This document shows, one piece after another, positions 13,201 to 25,298 of a stretch of 64,000 nucleotides of DNA. The notes beneath the pieces were generated by a model. The model did not search any database. It saw only the letters and a program-made list of their open reading frames with translations, and was not told the DNA's origin. The translations under genes were made by a program, and so were the position numbers. Every line of letters begins with the position of its first letter. Within the stretch, counting starts at the first letter, position 1. This DNA comes from Siderastrea radians (lineage: Eukaryota > Cnidaria > Anthozoa > Scleractinia > Rhizangiidae): NCBI GenBank assembly GCA_964017195.1, contig OZ024887.1, positions 6,145,959 through 6,209,958 on the forward strand, in the 5' to 3' direction.

Positions 13201-16200
13201 GCTTATCGAGGACTGGTCGTGCTTGCTCAATCCTTTTTCCTCTGGATTCTTATTTTTCGAACTCACCTCACTATTAAATCTGTGTTTTCCCAGGATTTGA
13301 AACCACCACTAATCACTCTGCTTTTGACAGAATGGCTAAACCGTGGGTTCTAGCGGGTCTTACTTCGAGTAGAAGACACCGAATTTGCAAAACAACTAGT
13401 GTATTGTATTCTTTATCGTACGGTAGGGCATTGTTTTTCCCTGTTCATTGTGTTGAGTTTTTGTGTTTATTGTTTTGCAAATTCTGTGTCTTCTACACGA
13501 AGTAAAAGCCGTTCTAGCCTTTCTAGATCTGTTGTTCTCAAACACAACTTATTTCTTTGCAGCCCTCGGTTGTACGCCAAGTCATTTGGAAGAGATAATA
13601 AATGCTGACGTAGGGTTTGGTCGATATCAGCGGCAAGTTTCTGCTCCCCGGAGGAGATTCAGTCGTAGCCCTTCGCCGTCGTTCCATCTTGGGTCCTCCC
13701 GAGGAGCCACCCCTGACTTCGCTAAGGTTCAGCGTATGGCGAGTCCAGACGCCGGCAAGGTAAGGGGCCGTCGAAATATTCACAAATGGAAGTGATTTTA
13801 AGAGGGCTGGTATTTAACAATATATAGACGGTAAACTCGGGGTTTCTGTGAGCTCATTTTTCATTGTTATCTATCGTCAATGCAACTAATGGCGATTATA
13901 CAGCGACTGTAGTAGAAGGGAATAACACGCAATAACACAGCCTTGTGTTCTCAGTCCAATGAATGTTTTTCTCTGTGCATTAGGGTGAGGAATGGAACCG
14001 AACATCACACGTCATAGAAGAAGAGGATGAAGTCTCGATTCCAGCTGACCAAGGGGGATCTGGGAAAGGTTCCCGTCGTCCGTCGAGCGCGGGTTCTCTT
14101 CAGAGTGGAAGAGAGGAGAAAATGAGCGTACAACGGAGAGCGTCGAGCGCTGGTAAGCACTGACATACCTACATGGGTTATTAGGCTTTCCAGTCACTTT
14201 GGTACAAGGTCTGTTCCCTACAACTTCAAGGCTCTTGACTTCTAACTCAACGAAGATCTAAACATCTTACGTTTACCGTAATCTTATCTAAGCCAGGGCC
14301 ATTTAACTGAGTTTAGGGTAGGCTCGATCAAGTTGGAACGTTGTGTCTCTGTTTGGACAGTATACCCCCTGGAGAACGTTGTATAACCCCTGTAATTACA
14401 AATGAAAAAGATTCCAGAGCGACGAAATGTCCCGAAAAAAGAGATCACGCTTTCATTTAAAAGCTAGGCAGATGTTAGCTGTAGTCCACTTGCTTTGTCG
14501 AAGAAATCTGACCGCTCAAGATACGGGCTACTTAGGTGCAAACAGAATCGTTTCGCTAAAAGATTTCGCCGCAAACCTTTAATGTTCGGATATTAAAAGA
14601 GTTTAGGAATAAATAGGAGTAGGTCTTGTGTCTCCCAGACCAAACGGAGTCGTAAGTCATAGTAAGTTTGGAAACGAGAACTTGTGTACCAAATGGACCC
14701 AAACGTAGACGCAAGCTAGAAGCAAGTTTTGCAGCCTTAGCGGCCAAACCAAAGAAAACAATAGTGAGAAAAACTTGTATCCACTTGCGTTGGGTTGCCA
14801 AAAGATGAAAAAACTTTTGCGCGTGAATTTGAGCTTGATCAAAGTGACTGCAAGTTTACGCACGTAAGCGCTAGAACACGCAAATATTTTTTCTTATTAA
14901 AAATAATTTAATAATGACTTATGTCTTTGTTTGGCAATTGCCCAGTAGACTATTGCGTGAAATACAAAATATGAATTTATCAGCTGAGTTGATGGGGAAA
15001 ACTGGCCACCGTAAAGAAATTCTAAAGCTAACGTTTCGAGCCCCTTAGCCCTCTGTGAGAGCGAATTGCGTGACTCTCGTTCGTGACTTACTTGACTTTT
15101 TGTGTGTTTTCAGGAACAGCCAATAGAATGCCTCGTTCCAGTGTTCACTCCAGTCGCAGTGCAAGCCTTTCCAGCGTATCACATCTTTACAATAGAACCC
15201 TCTCTTCCATGTCACGTGATCAAGAGCATTTTGTCCGTTCCGTGGAGATTGATGAGTCAGAACGTGATGAGGACTCTCCAACATGGCCGGGAATAAGAGA
15301 TGAATTTTCAAGCGCACAAGACGAGTTGGCTGAGTTTGGTGAGCAAAATGCAACGTGGCAACCATCAATAGACATTGCTGACTCAAGAACCGCTTCCCCA
15401 TCACGTGAGAGTATCGTCTCTTTGTCACGTGATAGTCCCATCAAGAGTCCGTCTCCACCCGCCAGGAATCCTTCCGTGACCTCTCGGGTAGCTTCGCCGG
15501 CCACTCGGTCACCCTCGGTGCGGTCTCGCCACGCCAAAGAAGCCAGATCTCGTGGTTCGTCAGCTGCATCTTCTGACGGGGCTGAACAGTGGAAAGAAGC
15601 AGTTAAAGCAGCAGACAGTAGGGAGAAACGAAAATTATCTTCATCTTCCTCTCGCGAAAGAAAAATTGCGAGTCGTCAGAGTGATCATAAACAGGAGGAA
15701 AACGCAATTGAAAGCGACGGAAGGACTTCTAGTGCAAGGTCAGCTAATGGCGGCGCGGAAACAAAGGCGACTCTTGGGAGCGAGGCTGATCTGTCTCAAG
15801 TGTCCCAGGAGGTAGTTCGGTCCCAGTCGGTGGTTGACAACGTATATGAAGACATGCTTGCTGAGGAGGAAACTGATGACCAGGAATGGCCTGGAGTGAT
15901 GGAGGGCGTGGAAGGCTCTGAGGCAGAAGAAATGAGTGAAAGTAATGACAATGATAGTATCACGAAAGGTAAATAATTCAGGACCTGTTCACTCCAGGAT
16001 GAATTAGGTGAAGAATTTCTTCAGCTATTTCTGAAGGTCAAAAAATACCTTTGCAGTACGACTCCTCGAACGAGGCCATGTGGAAGAAACACGTCTTGGC
16101 CCGGCTAACAAAACGGTTTCGGTGTAGTCCTCACACGGGCGAGTAACACTTTTTTAAATAGACTCATTTATTTAATTCAACTCCAAATCTCTTGGCGACT

Positions 16201-19200
16201 TTAATGTATCTGCAAAAAAAATTGCAGTTGACGGAGTTTTTTCCGCATGTCCCCAAACAGATGTACCCTTTTTGTTATCAAAAATTTCAGTGAGACATTT
16301 GTATTAGTAAATGGCGAAGGGCTTTTGAAATTAGTTGCGGATCAACTATTTGTTCAAAATGGGTTCTTGCAAATAACATGAATTCTATCTAGGAATTCTT
16401 GCGTAAGCCAACATTTCTTGAATTTTTTGAAAACTGCCTTCACAATGTGGCATTTTATGCGTTCTTCTCTTGCTATCTAGAGCTGGCGATTTCGTCCCTT
16501 GAGGGTCCCCTCGAGGACGAATTCCTCGCTGTATCACCCCCAAACGCGGAAGAGAGCTTGGACCATGATTCCATCCAGCCAGGTAATGAGCATGTGTAAC
16601 TTGTAGCTCGTCACGGACAATGTCGATTTTAACTTAATAAATTTTTTGGATCTCTATCTAGAAGACGTTGACCTGCGTTTTTTCATGAATGATAAACATG
16701 TGTTTAAGATTCGAACAAAATGTTCGTAACCTTCCGAGTTTGTTTAACCGGGAAAGGCTACTGCCGGCATAACCTTAGCTTCAGCCTTGTTACCATGACG
16801 CCTCCAGAGTGAGGTTAGGGGGGTCCTTGGAAATTGATTGCCTTAACGTTAAGTCTTCTACACTTTCACCGCATTGTTACTAGAATGAAGAATTTTTTCA
16901 ATTAAGGGATACTCAATCGATGTATAGTTAAATCTCTGGATACTCTTGGAAGAGATGTCCTTTTATGGGAGGTGCAAAATGTAGTGTTTATTCTTGGTTG
17001 AGAGCGTGACTTTTATTGAAAAAATGTAAGCAAACTACGTAGCGGATATAGTACTAGATATTCTTGATGTTTTGATTAGTATTTGTGCAATGGCATTCGT
17101 TCTCACTGATGAAGAGGCAGCAGTCCCTAAGCCTCTGAGAATATTTGTACCTTTTAAGCGCACAAACACTAATCAAAACGTCAAGAATATCAAGTACCGG
17201 AAGTAACTTACGGAAGCAGAGGGTCGCCGTTATTACCATATTCTAAAAAGTAACATTCAGTAGAATCTCGACAACTCGAACTGGTAGCAGTCTTCCCTGC
17301 TTCACAGCATTACCGGCAATAATTTTTTCCGCCGATAACTCGAACTTTCGTCCACTCGAATAGTTTTTGTTTCACTCAGTTGACGGTTTGACTTAACAAG
17401 ATTCTACTTTATGGGGAAAGTTTACAAACATAATAATCAGTTAATCAGGTTAATGAGAATTAAACGTCTTACAGCAACTCTTCCAAATACAACGGAACAC
17501 GACGAGAAGAAACAGGAGACGCCAATTATAGAGTTGCACGAAGAGGAGGCTATGACGTCAGGACCTCCTAAACTACGTGAAGACGAGGCCACGCCGTTAG
17601 TTACCTTATCTGGAGAATCGGAAAAAACAAAAGTTGTAGTTGCAAAGCCTAGAACGCCGCCAGCAGAGCATGTGGTAACTGAAGAAGATAGTACTGTTGT
17701 CCAGGACTCCGTACCAGTAGCGCCAGCCCGGACGAGTCCGGCCATTGATAGTCAAGGTAAGATTTCTGGGTTTACTTTGAACAAGCATTCAAAGTGGAAG
17801 AAAACGATAAGAATCAGAGGATGAAGAGGACAATCGTCAAAGAAGTGAATAACGGAAGGTTTGCATGGCCTGGTAGAATTCCACAATAACCACAACTAGA
17901 AACTAGCCACATATTAGTGAAAACTAGATCGAAAACAAACGGGATTTTATTATTTTAACAGATCAGTTGTATCGGAGATGCCACTAAGCCACTAGACGGA
18001 TAAAATTATCGAAAATTAAAATCACTTTCGAGCCCTTCGGCCTTTAGTATTGTTTCGAGTTTCGCCTCGACAATGAGCAATAAGAGGTGGAAATGTTTAT
18101 GAGCTTGTGAAATTATTTCTTTCTGTTTACTGAAATAACCAAAATAACTGACGACGTCTCCCTTAGAAAAGCATGTTTTCTTGTAAAAATCATTCAATTT
18201 TTGGTTCATTTCGAGTGATGTAATGATATAAATGCAAATGTTTTTAAAATAAAAGCAACATAATATGTAAATAATTATCTGTAATCTCTCTTGCTGTAAA
18301 TTACTTCCCTATAACGTACAGATTACTTCAAGTAAAACCCGTAATGTTTGTTGTTTTGTTCTACGTCTTTGTATTTTTGAAGGCAGTTGTTGAATTCGGA
18401 TCGTTAAATGATATCCCAGACCTAAGCGATGACATCTTTTTAATTTTATCTTGTTTCGCTCTTATCTGTTAAATTTAACATGTAAATTTCTTAACTTTGC
18501 ATCACTACAGCGGCTGGTTGGGCCAACAAACTTCAAACACAACGTTAAGTTCTCTCTTCTTTTTTTTTTTATTAATTCTTTTTCGTTTAGTCGTACCTGA
18601 ATATGTTAATTGCAGCAAGGCTTAATAGGATATATCCCTATCATTGAACAGTGTTAAATGGACTAAGGTACAGAATAAATGACTTTGAACAGTAGATATT
18701 GTTTGTAATAATAATTTGTAATGTTTATTTTTTGGCTGTTTTCAATGATAAATCCTTCGTTATTGATGAAAAAGAACATTCATCTGAAAATTTATTTCTG
18801 ATTTGGAACTGTGTGATGCTCGAAATACGTGATCCTCTGAACACAATTTTCGGCTACTTGGCAGTAACCAAACAAAAAGGCCGTCAAAAAGGCTTGCGTT
18901 AACTCGTTACCAGCGCGTATAGCTTTATCTTTTTCTTCTATTCTCCAGAATCACAGAACAACGCTCTGATTGCACCGCTAAGTCCGGCAAAGAAACTAGT
19001 GGACGTCCCTCGTGCCAGTTCTCCCGCGCCGATCAAAGCTGATCAAATACTTCATAAAGAACTGTTGGCAGAAACAGGGTTGGAAATAGAGGGAGAGGTA
19101 AAGTTCATATTGTGAATTTGATATACTTTCAACTCGAGCCACGAAATATATTTCACTTTTACGTCACATTAATGTCAACTTTTTTAAATCGAACTTGGGA

Positions 19201-22200
19201 CCACAGAGAATATTCCGGATAATCGAGGTTTTACTGTATGTACTATTGCGTTAATCCATACTTGTTTGTTCCACAGGTGGACAATCGTCGACCTCTTTCA
19301 CCTTATAAAGACACGATTGACATTGAGAAGTCGCGTCCGTCATCCCCTGTAACAGAACAACAAAGAAATATTCCCGTGAGTGTCGGTGAGGCCGTGCGAA
19401 TTTATCTGGAGACTGGAAAAGAGCCTCAAGTTCGTGAAAGGTCCGCGCGGAGCAGGCGTGGTTCAGAGACTGGTGCTGAGGAAAAAGAAAATGCAAATAA
19501 CTCCGCGGAAAAGAAAAGTGCCGCGAATATGGAAGCGGAAGAACCACTGATACGGTCTAAACCGGAAGCTACAAAAACTACAGTAAATAGACAGTCTAAA
19601 CCTCTAGCGTCGAGTCTAAGCGAAAAGCCCAAAGGTGTGTCGGTTGGAAAGAGTAAAGCAGAATCGAAATCTGATGTACCAGGGCTGCGCTTAGTAAAAA
19701 GTGATGACAAGAGTAAAGAAGTGAAAGAACCAACAGATGAAGAACGAGAGGCCCGCCGTCAGATGGTCAGCAGTTTACTTTCCAAACGGGATGCACCCAA
19801 TGATGGCAAGCTTGAGTTGGAGGGGGTTGGTAAAGAAGGCGAAGATGGAGAAACTACTACTGAGGGACTGGTGACTAGAACACGTCCAGCGATTGTTGAG
19901 AAGAAAAAGAACGACTTATCGGACCTGGCGGGAATGTTCGCTAAAAACAAATCTCCGACTAAACCCAACGAGAAGGTGAGTGATGTTATGTTTTGCTGGG
20001 AATGGTTGGATTAAACCCCAGAACTTGCGTTTATCTGCCGTTGAATTGCCTTTCGTTGATTCACCTACCCGAATCGATTAAGCTGAATCAAAAACGACGC
20101 TAGTCATCATACGGCAATGCAAGTTGATACAATGAAGTAGTTTACCTTGCTTTCAACTTGTGCGTTGATACCAGCGAGATTAAACATCACCTTTACGGAA
20201 GACGGTAAACGTCAACCTTCCGTTTGCCTTCTGCCGTCTTAAAGGGAAACATTTCTTCCTAAGCTTGGCGTAGACACCTTAAAAGCTAGGATTTACAGAA
20301 AAGCAGCTTTCCAACTGTTAAGTAAAATGTTATTTACCGGTGAACGTGGTTTCTTCGGGATGTTTCGACGTAACTGCATAATTATAGCGCCTTTTTCATA
20401 AAAGAGTTGACAGCCTTTGCTTAGGTGACAGCCAAACATTAGCTCGGTTTCTCGTATTTTTTCCCTCCTTTTTGGGTAAATGCATACAGTTAACCGGTTA
20501 GTATACGTACTGAGAAAAATAGATGAAACATCATGGGGTTAAACACAATCTGATAATTGTAGCAGAACGATTCAAAAACTTCAAACAAATACTCGTGTTC
20601 TTAACGAACACGAAAACAGGCCTCTCCTGAAAACGGCTAACGGCACACGTGAAAACTGACGGGAAACTCATGTTCACGTGGTATTTTTGCTGTTTGCGTT
20701 TGCCGTAAACGTGATGCTTAATCTCTCTAATGATCGTTTAGTGACTCCGTTGACTATACCATAAGAGGTGGAAAGTCACGCGTACGTTTTAAGTAATATA
20801 ACAAACACGGGAGGTGGCGTTTCATTAGGATTTCCCTACGCGGGGAGAGAGTTAAAATACGACTCATCGTGGATTTTTTCCCCTGTCATATCCAAGGCGT
20901 TGGATGTGCTGATGAAACACTCTCTTCTCATCTTGCTTCTCAAGCAATTCACTAAAGACGAGAAAACGAAGAAAAAAGTCGTTAAGATCTATGCTCATAA
21001 GACGGTTTCGAAACCTCCTTGATTAGTTGCCTGTTTGTGAGTTTGGGAAATACTTATCTCTAAATTGAGTTTAAATCGGGGACAAGAATAACATGCTAAT
21101 GTTTATGGCAAACTAGTTTTCCCTTACTCCTTAGTGTAAATTGAGCACGGGCGCTCGAAATGTTGATTTGTGTTCTCAGCTATATTGCCCAAGGAACGAG
21201 CCTGCCTTTCAGTTTTCCCTTGCAGTGTCGGAATTGTCGGATTGTTTCCCTGTTGTATTTCAGTTTAATAGCTTGCGTAACTGTTGGGTTGTTTGCACGA
21301 AGGCGAAGTTTAAGTGGCGGAGCCTCGAGAACGAGAAGCGAAGCCGCGAAGAGAATAAAGAGGGGGCCTCGCGGCTTACGCTACTGGATTTCGCGCCTAA
21401 CGCTGGTTATAGCGGCTCGCCGCCAAAACTTTACCTTCGCGCGGACAATACCACCCACTATTTCAGCAATCGAATATTTTTCTCCGTTTTAAAGAGTTGA
21501 CTTATTTCTCAATGATTTCAGAAACTCGAATCCAAGAAGAAATCAGGAAAACCGTCGAAATCTGCAAAAAAGAAGAGCGAGATTTCCATAGACCCAGAAA
21601 ACATAGACTTTGATGCATTCAACACACCGGAAATGCTTGATGCAATGGACGACGAACTACGTCAGTTTATTCAGCAGCAGAGCAAGGGTGACGTCACTTC
21701 CGCTCCAGTTAATCAGCCTAGTGAAGCTGTTGTTGTCCATGAAGAAGTAAAAAGGCAAGAGTCCACGCAGCTATTAGAAGTTCCGCAAACAGTGCAAGAA
21801 GTTCCGCCTGAGAAAAAAGATGCACATGCACCTTCCAAACCAAAGAAAATGTCTAAGAAGGAGCTGGCTAAAATGAGGGCGAATAATCGCAAAGAAGAAA
21901 GAAAGCGAAAAGAAGGAGAGAAGAGGAGAAAGGAAGAAGAGATGCGTCTGTTAAAAGAGCGTGAAGAGGAGGCGGCGAGAGCGAAAGCAGAGGCAGAGGA
22001 AAAGCAGAGGAATATTGAAGAAGAAAAGATGAAAAGATTGGCGGAAGAAGAAGAGGCAAGAAAACAGGAAGAGGAAGCACTAGAAAAACTTAAAGACGCC
22101 AAGAAGAAGGCGCGTGAAGAGCGAGAGACTAGGAGAGCCGCTGAAGCCGAAAGAAGGAGACTAGAAGTACAAAAGAAACGCGAGGAGAAGAAAAAACGCG

Positions 22201-22886
22201 AAGAAGAGTTAAGAGAGCGAGAGAGAGAATTAGAACAACAGAAAATGGATCGCGAGAAAAGGATAGCGGAAATTGAGGAAGCTAGGCGTCGGAAGGAGGA
22301 GTTAGAACGCTTGGAAGAAGAACAACGGCGAGAAGAAGAACGACTTTTTGCGCTGCAGCAAGAAGAGGAAGAACGGCGGCTTGAGGAGGAGAAGATACGC
22401 GAAGCAGAAGAGGAACTACGGAGGATACAAGAAGAACGAGAGTATCGTGAGCAGATGAGAAGGATCGCTGAAATGCAAGAGGCTAAGCTGAGACAGGAAG
22501 AAGAAGAAAGGCTGAGGAGAGAAGAAGAAGAGCGTCAACGTATGGAAGAGGAAAGACGTAAACGCGAAGAAGCGGAGCAGCAGCGAGTACGCGAGGAACA
22601 GAAGCGGATTGAAATGGCGCGCAGATTAGAAGCATTGGCGCGCATGCGTTCTGCTGAAGCAGCTGCGCGAAGGAAGGCATTGTTGTTAAAACGAAGGGAA
22701 GCCAATGTGGAAAGAATGCAGGACTTAAAGCACACGCGGTGTGGACAGCGTGTCACTCGGGCATTCGTGTTCACGTACTATACGCACATACCCAGAAAGG
22801 TGTGGGAAGTACCGATTGGGTTTAACAAGAAAAAGAAGGGCTATGGATCACCAAGAAGAAAACCGGCACCACCCAAACCGCCATGA
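3223..22886 (+). CDS. KIAA2012: KIAA2012-like coiled-coil protein, 5' partial, 12 coding exons
   Basis: Coding exons by splice sites: 3223-3504, 3998-4188, 4711-4932, 6110-6336, 13563-13759, 13984-14152, 15114-15968, 16481-16582, 17475-17756, 18949-19097, 19277-19975 and 21522-22886. All phases join, giving 4740 bp (1579 residues plus stop). Residues about 27-45 read LDDGQLALPKTFVTRKGAIL; I recall a closely similar LPKTF-TRKGA segment in vertebrate KIAA2012, followed there as here by a QPG-x(5)-YL segment. The middle is low-complexity and Ser/Arg/Pro-rich (exon at 15114, with repeated RSPS and SRxSP). Residues about 1234-1518 are an unbroken E/R/K-rich heptad-like helix, and the tail is basic and proline-rich, ending KPAPPKPP. 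The family has no established function that I can state with confidence. The human protein is shorter (about 1180 residues). The N-terminal exon is upstream or unrecognised, so no start codon is given. The intron at 6337-13562 holds a 6 kb foldback element; the intron at 4933-6109 holds a minisatellite. Gene identity is inferred from motifs; the exon structure is seen directly. Confidence 0.85.
4202..4450. repeat. CAT/ATC trinucleotide microsatellite
   Basis: Long runs of TCATCATCATC with a few CGT interruptions, starting 13 bp after the exon end at 4188. The antisense poly-Asp open frame is an artefact of the repeat. Confidence 0.95.
4985..5735. repeat. Intronic minisatellite of about 20-21 bp units
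   Basis: Roughly 35 degenerate units of the form CTCTCATCAACTCTCATGCG fill most of the intron between the exons ending at 4932 and starting at 6110. The unit rarely contains stops, so open frames appear in several forward phases and encode repeats such as INSHALSST. Exons on both sides join perfectly without it, so I treat it as intronic. Confidence 0.9.
6552..6665 (-). pseudogene. LINE reverse-transcriptase C-terminal fragment
   Basis: The minus strand encodes LPKPHTNYLKRSFSYS followed by LLWNDL. This matches the conserved tail (LPKPRTNYLKRSFSYSGAxLWNSLP) found after the reverse-transcriptase domain of many non-LTR retrotransposons. Only this piece is present. It lies in an intron of the large plus-strand gene, in antisense orientation. 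Confidence 0.65.
7548..7906. mobile_element. 359-bp hairpin MITE with 9-bp target duplication
   Basis: Near-perfect inverted repeat of about 170 bp per arm beginning ACAGGTAACCAAAG and ending CTTTGGTTACCTGT. It is flanked by GGTTGCACC on both sides (7539-7547 and 7907-7915). A 9-bp duplication is typical of Mutator-like elements, so a MULE-derived MITE is the best guess. The other arm of the host foldback (around 12400) lacks it, giving an empty site. Confidence 0.85.
8704..8764. mobile_element. 61-bp micro-MITE with 8-bp target duplication
   Basis: Inverted ends TAGTCTCCTACGC and GCGTAGGAGACTA bound a 61-bp insert flanked by TTTTAAAT (8696-8703 and 8765-8772). The opposite arm of the 6 kb foldback (around 10580-10600) has a single TTTTAAA and no insert. 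The 8-bp duplication suggests hAT-type mobilisation. The whole element is mostly its terminal repeats. Confidence 0.8.
9330..9990. mobile_element. Foldback element in the loop, TGTTCACACRG ends
   Basis: The left end reads ATGTTCACACAGAACAG. The right end, on the opposite strand, reads TTGTTCACACGGATCG. Between them are many GGACC/GGTCC and CCGGAACC words that are also inversely arranged. It sits in the loop of the larger foldback. No clear target duplication was found and no protein is recognisable. Confidence 0.6.
10615..11159. mobile_element. 545-bp MITE with GGGGCCGATTACATGAGGC ends
   Basis: Terminal inverted repeats of about 45 bp (GGGGCCGATTACATGAGGCG at the left, its complement at the right) enclose a GC-rich interior with repeated GCCCGGCTAGCCGGGC words. 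TA flanks both ends. The opposite arm of the host foldback (around 8679) reads straight through CTCTTATTGTCT, consistent with insertion at TA. Confidence 0.8.
11350..11812. mobile_element. 463-bp Harbinger-like MITE, copy 1
   Basis: Ends TGCGCCGATCAATTCGAA and its complement are flanked by TAA on both sides (11347-11349 and 11813-11815). A three-base TWA duplication is characteristic of PIF/Harbinger elements. A second copy is at 24820. Related arm sequences without the element (around 8505 and 10215) show the empty target. The interior has C- and G-rich palindromes near each end. Confidence 0.85.
17057..17191. mobile_element. Short hairpin element in an intron
   Basis: GATATTCTTGATGTTTTGATTAGT at the left pairs with the complement ending CAAAACGTCAAGAATATC at the right, leaving a loop of about 60 bp. 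It lies in the intron between the exons at 16481-16582 and 17475-17756. No target duplication was assigned. Confidence 0.6.
18511..18543 (+). other. Possible 33-bp cassette exon of the KIAA2012-like gene
   Basis: A CTACAG acceptor precedes a 33-bp block and a GTTAAG donor follows it. Its phase fits both neighbours (exons ending 17756 and starting 18949), so inclusion would add 11 residues without shifting frame. The fit could be chance. The gene joins correctly with or without it. Confidence 0.3.
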
Positions 22887-24819
22887 TCAGGGGCAAGTTT
22901 TATGAGAATTAACATCGGTAGAGAAAAAACAAAGACAACGAATATGTGGTTTAAATTGGTCGTGGTTTAATTTTTACTTCGCTTTGTCTTTTTCTTTGCT
23001 CGAGAGTAGAATAATTTAAGTTAGTGAATACGAGATAAAAGAAAATAATTTTAAATCAAACCCAAATCAAACTTTATGGGAAACTTCCACCGAAACACCC
23101 TAGAGAGGCGCGTTTTACCATTTGCTACTTTGCTTGTGATACTTCTGGATCTGCCTCATACTTAGACGTCTCTCTTAATATGCAAATGAGTGCGCAAAGG
23201 AAGCAGGGAACGAGATAGCGTTTTGTTTGTCTCATTCCCATGATGCCTCGCGCTTTGCTCGTTTCCAGTCGATTGCTCTTCGCGCTTGTTCAAATGCGAA
23301 GGGCCTTTTGAGGAGGTACCCTCTGGATGCTTCACATTTCCGAAACCGGGTTAAGCTCCGGTCGTATGGACTACCTATGGTGCTCAGTTTTTATTAAATC
23401 AAATATGGACAGGACTTTTGTTGGGTTGCTTCGTGAGTCAGTTGAGGACTATTTATTTTAAGGCGATTATAATATTTAAGATATGACTTCTTTCAGTTTT
23501 CTGATAATTTTGAGAAAACTAATAGAATGCTAGGATTCATTTGTAAAAAAAAAAAAGACGCCTTTAGTTTCAGTAATGTGTAAAATATTGTTTTATAGCT
23601 TTTTTTGTAAATGATTTTTTCCTTAATAATAGTTTATTTGCGACAAGGAAATAGAAGGTTTGTTTAATTGTTTAGTGGAGGTTTAAGAGCAAATGTATGA
23701 TATTATAATGTTTCTGTGCGTTATCTGAAGGAATCTAGGCTCGATTTCCAGCCGCTGTTCGGGAAATGAGCCCGCACTCCTGGGAGGAACAAGAAAGCAG
23801 CGAAAATCGAGCCTATCAGAAGTCGCACTGTGACGCCCAGCTCAAACGGCGAACTTTTCAGGGACCGAACCTAATGCAAGTGAGCAAAAGCAACAGATTT
23901 GGCTCATTTGCGTTAGGTTTGGCACATGAAAGATTCGACGTTTGAACAAGGCCTTTAAATTATTTAATTCTCTCTTTCGAATTGTTGCTACAGAAGAAAA
24001 GGATATATTTTTTATAATTAAGTTGATAAAGGAGAAATTTGGATAAATACGCTTAGTCGCTAATCTCGACCTTAGAATTAGAAAATAAAACTATTCAATT
24101 GTCTTTATTTTTTTGCTTTCTTGACTTTGTTTATTGTTTAATGTTCTTTTGCACTCTGTCGGTTGTTCTATTTTTCAGCGCATCGTTAAGGAACCTTTAA
24201 AAAAAGTCACAAAATAGCCGACTGCCTTACTTCCACTGTGGAAGATCGAAAGAGCCCAAGCGTAATTTCAAACCTTACCAAGAGATTTCAAACTGGAAGT
24301 TTTGATTATTTTAAATGGCCTTAAAAGGACACTGCCAAGGGAATTTTGACGTTTTCAGATGAAAAATGTGCCGAAATTTAAATTTAAAAAAATTGAATTA
24401 AATGCCTTTTTCACGTACACAGAATACTCCTGAAACGTCAAGAGAAGGAAATCAAATGATTTTCTAAAAGGAAGAACAAACCATAGACAGTTGCTGGCGA
24501 TTTCTCTACGAAACAAAGGAAAAACTTGAAAACATTGGCCTGTTTTCAAGTTGCAACCATTTCCATCCTAGCGATCGGCAGCCAAGCACACTTAATTATA
24601 GTGTCAAAGAACTAAAGTAGAGTAGTTTTAAACGAATCTCGACCAGTATTTTTGCGTTTCTCTGATTAGAATTTGTCTTTTAGCTTTTCAAAGTTATCCT
24701 AAAAACTGGTGACAGTGTCCCTTTGATAAAGCAAACGTCAGATATTACTTATAGAATTTCTGAAAGTCCTTGTCTTTTCCTTCCGTCTTCGCGCTTCGCG
24801 CTCGATATCAGTTCGCTAA
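22887..24819. other. 3' flank of the large gene, no gene seen
   Basis: Starts after the TGA at 22884-22886 and will include the 3' UTR. A short inverted repeat is visible around 23735-23815 (TAGGCTCGATTT against AAAATCGAGCCTA). No other exon was recognised. Confidence 0.5.
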
Positions 24820-25298
24820 TGCGCCGATCAATTCGAAAGTTCAACATCCCCCCCCCCGGGCAACCCCCCGGGCATTTGAACTTTTGAAGATTGGCTTGTT
24901 CAAATTCCCTCCCCTTGGGGCCAAAAAGCCGTTCAAATGCCCCACCAATTAGTACTGAACTACCTCTCCTCAAAGACAAATTTCGTCTTCAATCAAACAC
25001 TTTACACGCCTTTTTGAGAGATATATGCCGTAATAACACCTTCAAACTTTTTTTACAGACCCTTTTGATAGAGTTATTCACTGACAAAGGCGAAATTCTA
25101 TCTTGTAAATCCGTCAAACCCTGCAAAAACCGAAAAAACTCGCGTGCGTATTACGTCAGAACTAGAGCTAAATCCGGTTCAAATTCCCCACCCTTTCAAC
25201 GCATCGTTCAAATTCCACCCTCCTCAGGCACGATCCACAATCAAATGCCCGGGGTATGCCCGGGGAGGGGATGTTGAAGTTTCGAATTGATCGGCGCA
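24820..25298. mobile_element. 479-bp Harbinger-like MITE, copy 2
   Basis: It has the same terminal repeats and interior as the element at 11350-11812, again flanked by TAA (24817-24819 and 25299-25301). Two independent insertions with the same three-base duplication define the element boundaries well. Confidence 0.85.

Noticed and set aside
15045..15537. Antisense open frames within the exon at 15114-15968
   Set aside because: Shadows of a biased Ser/Arg-rich coding exon. No splice sites or motifs of their own.
21713..22102. Antisense Ser/Phe/Leu-rich frames opposite the coiled-coil exon
   Set aside because: Antisense of GAA/GAG/AGA-rich codons. No independent evidence.
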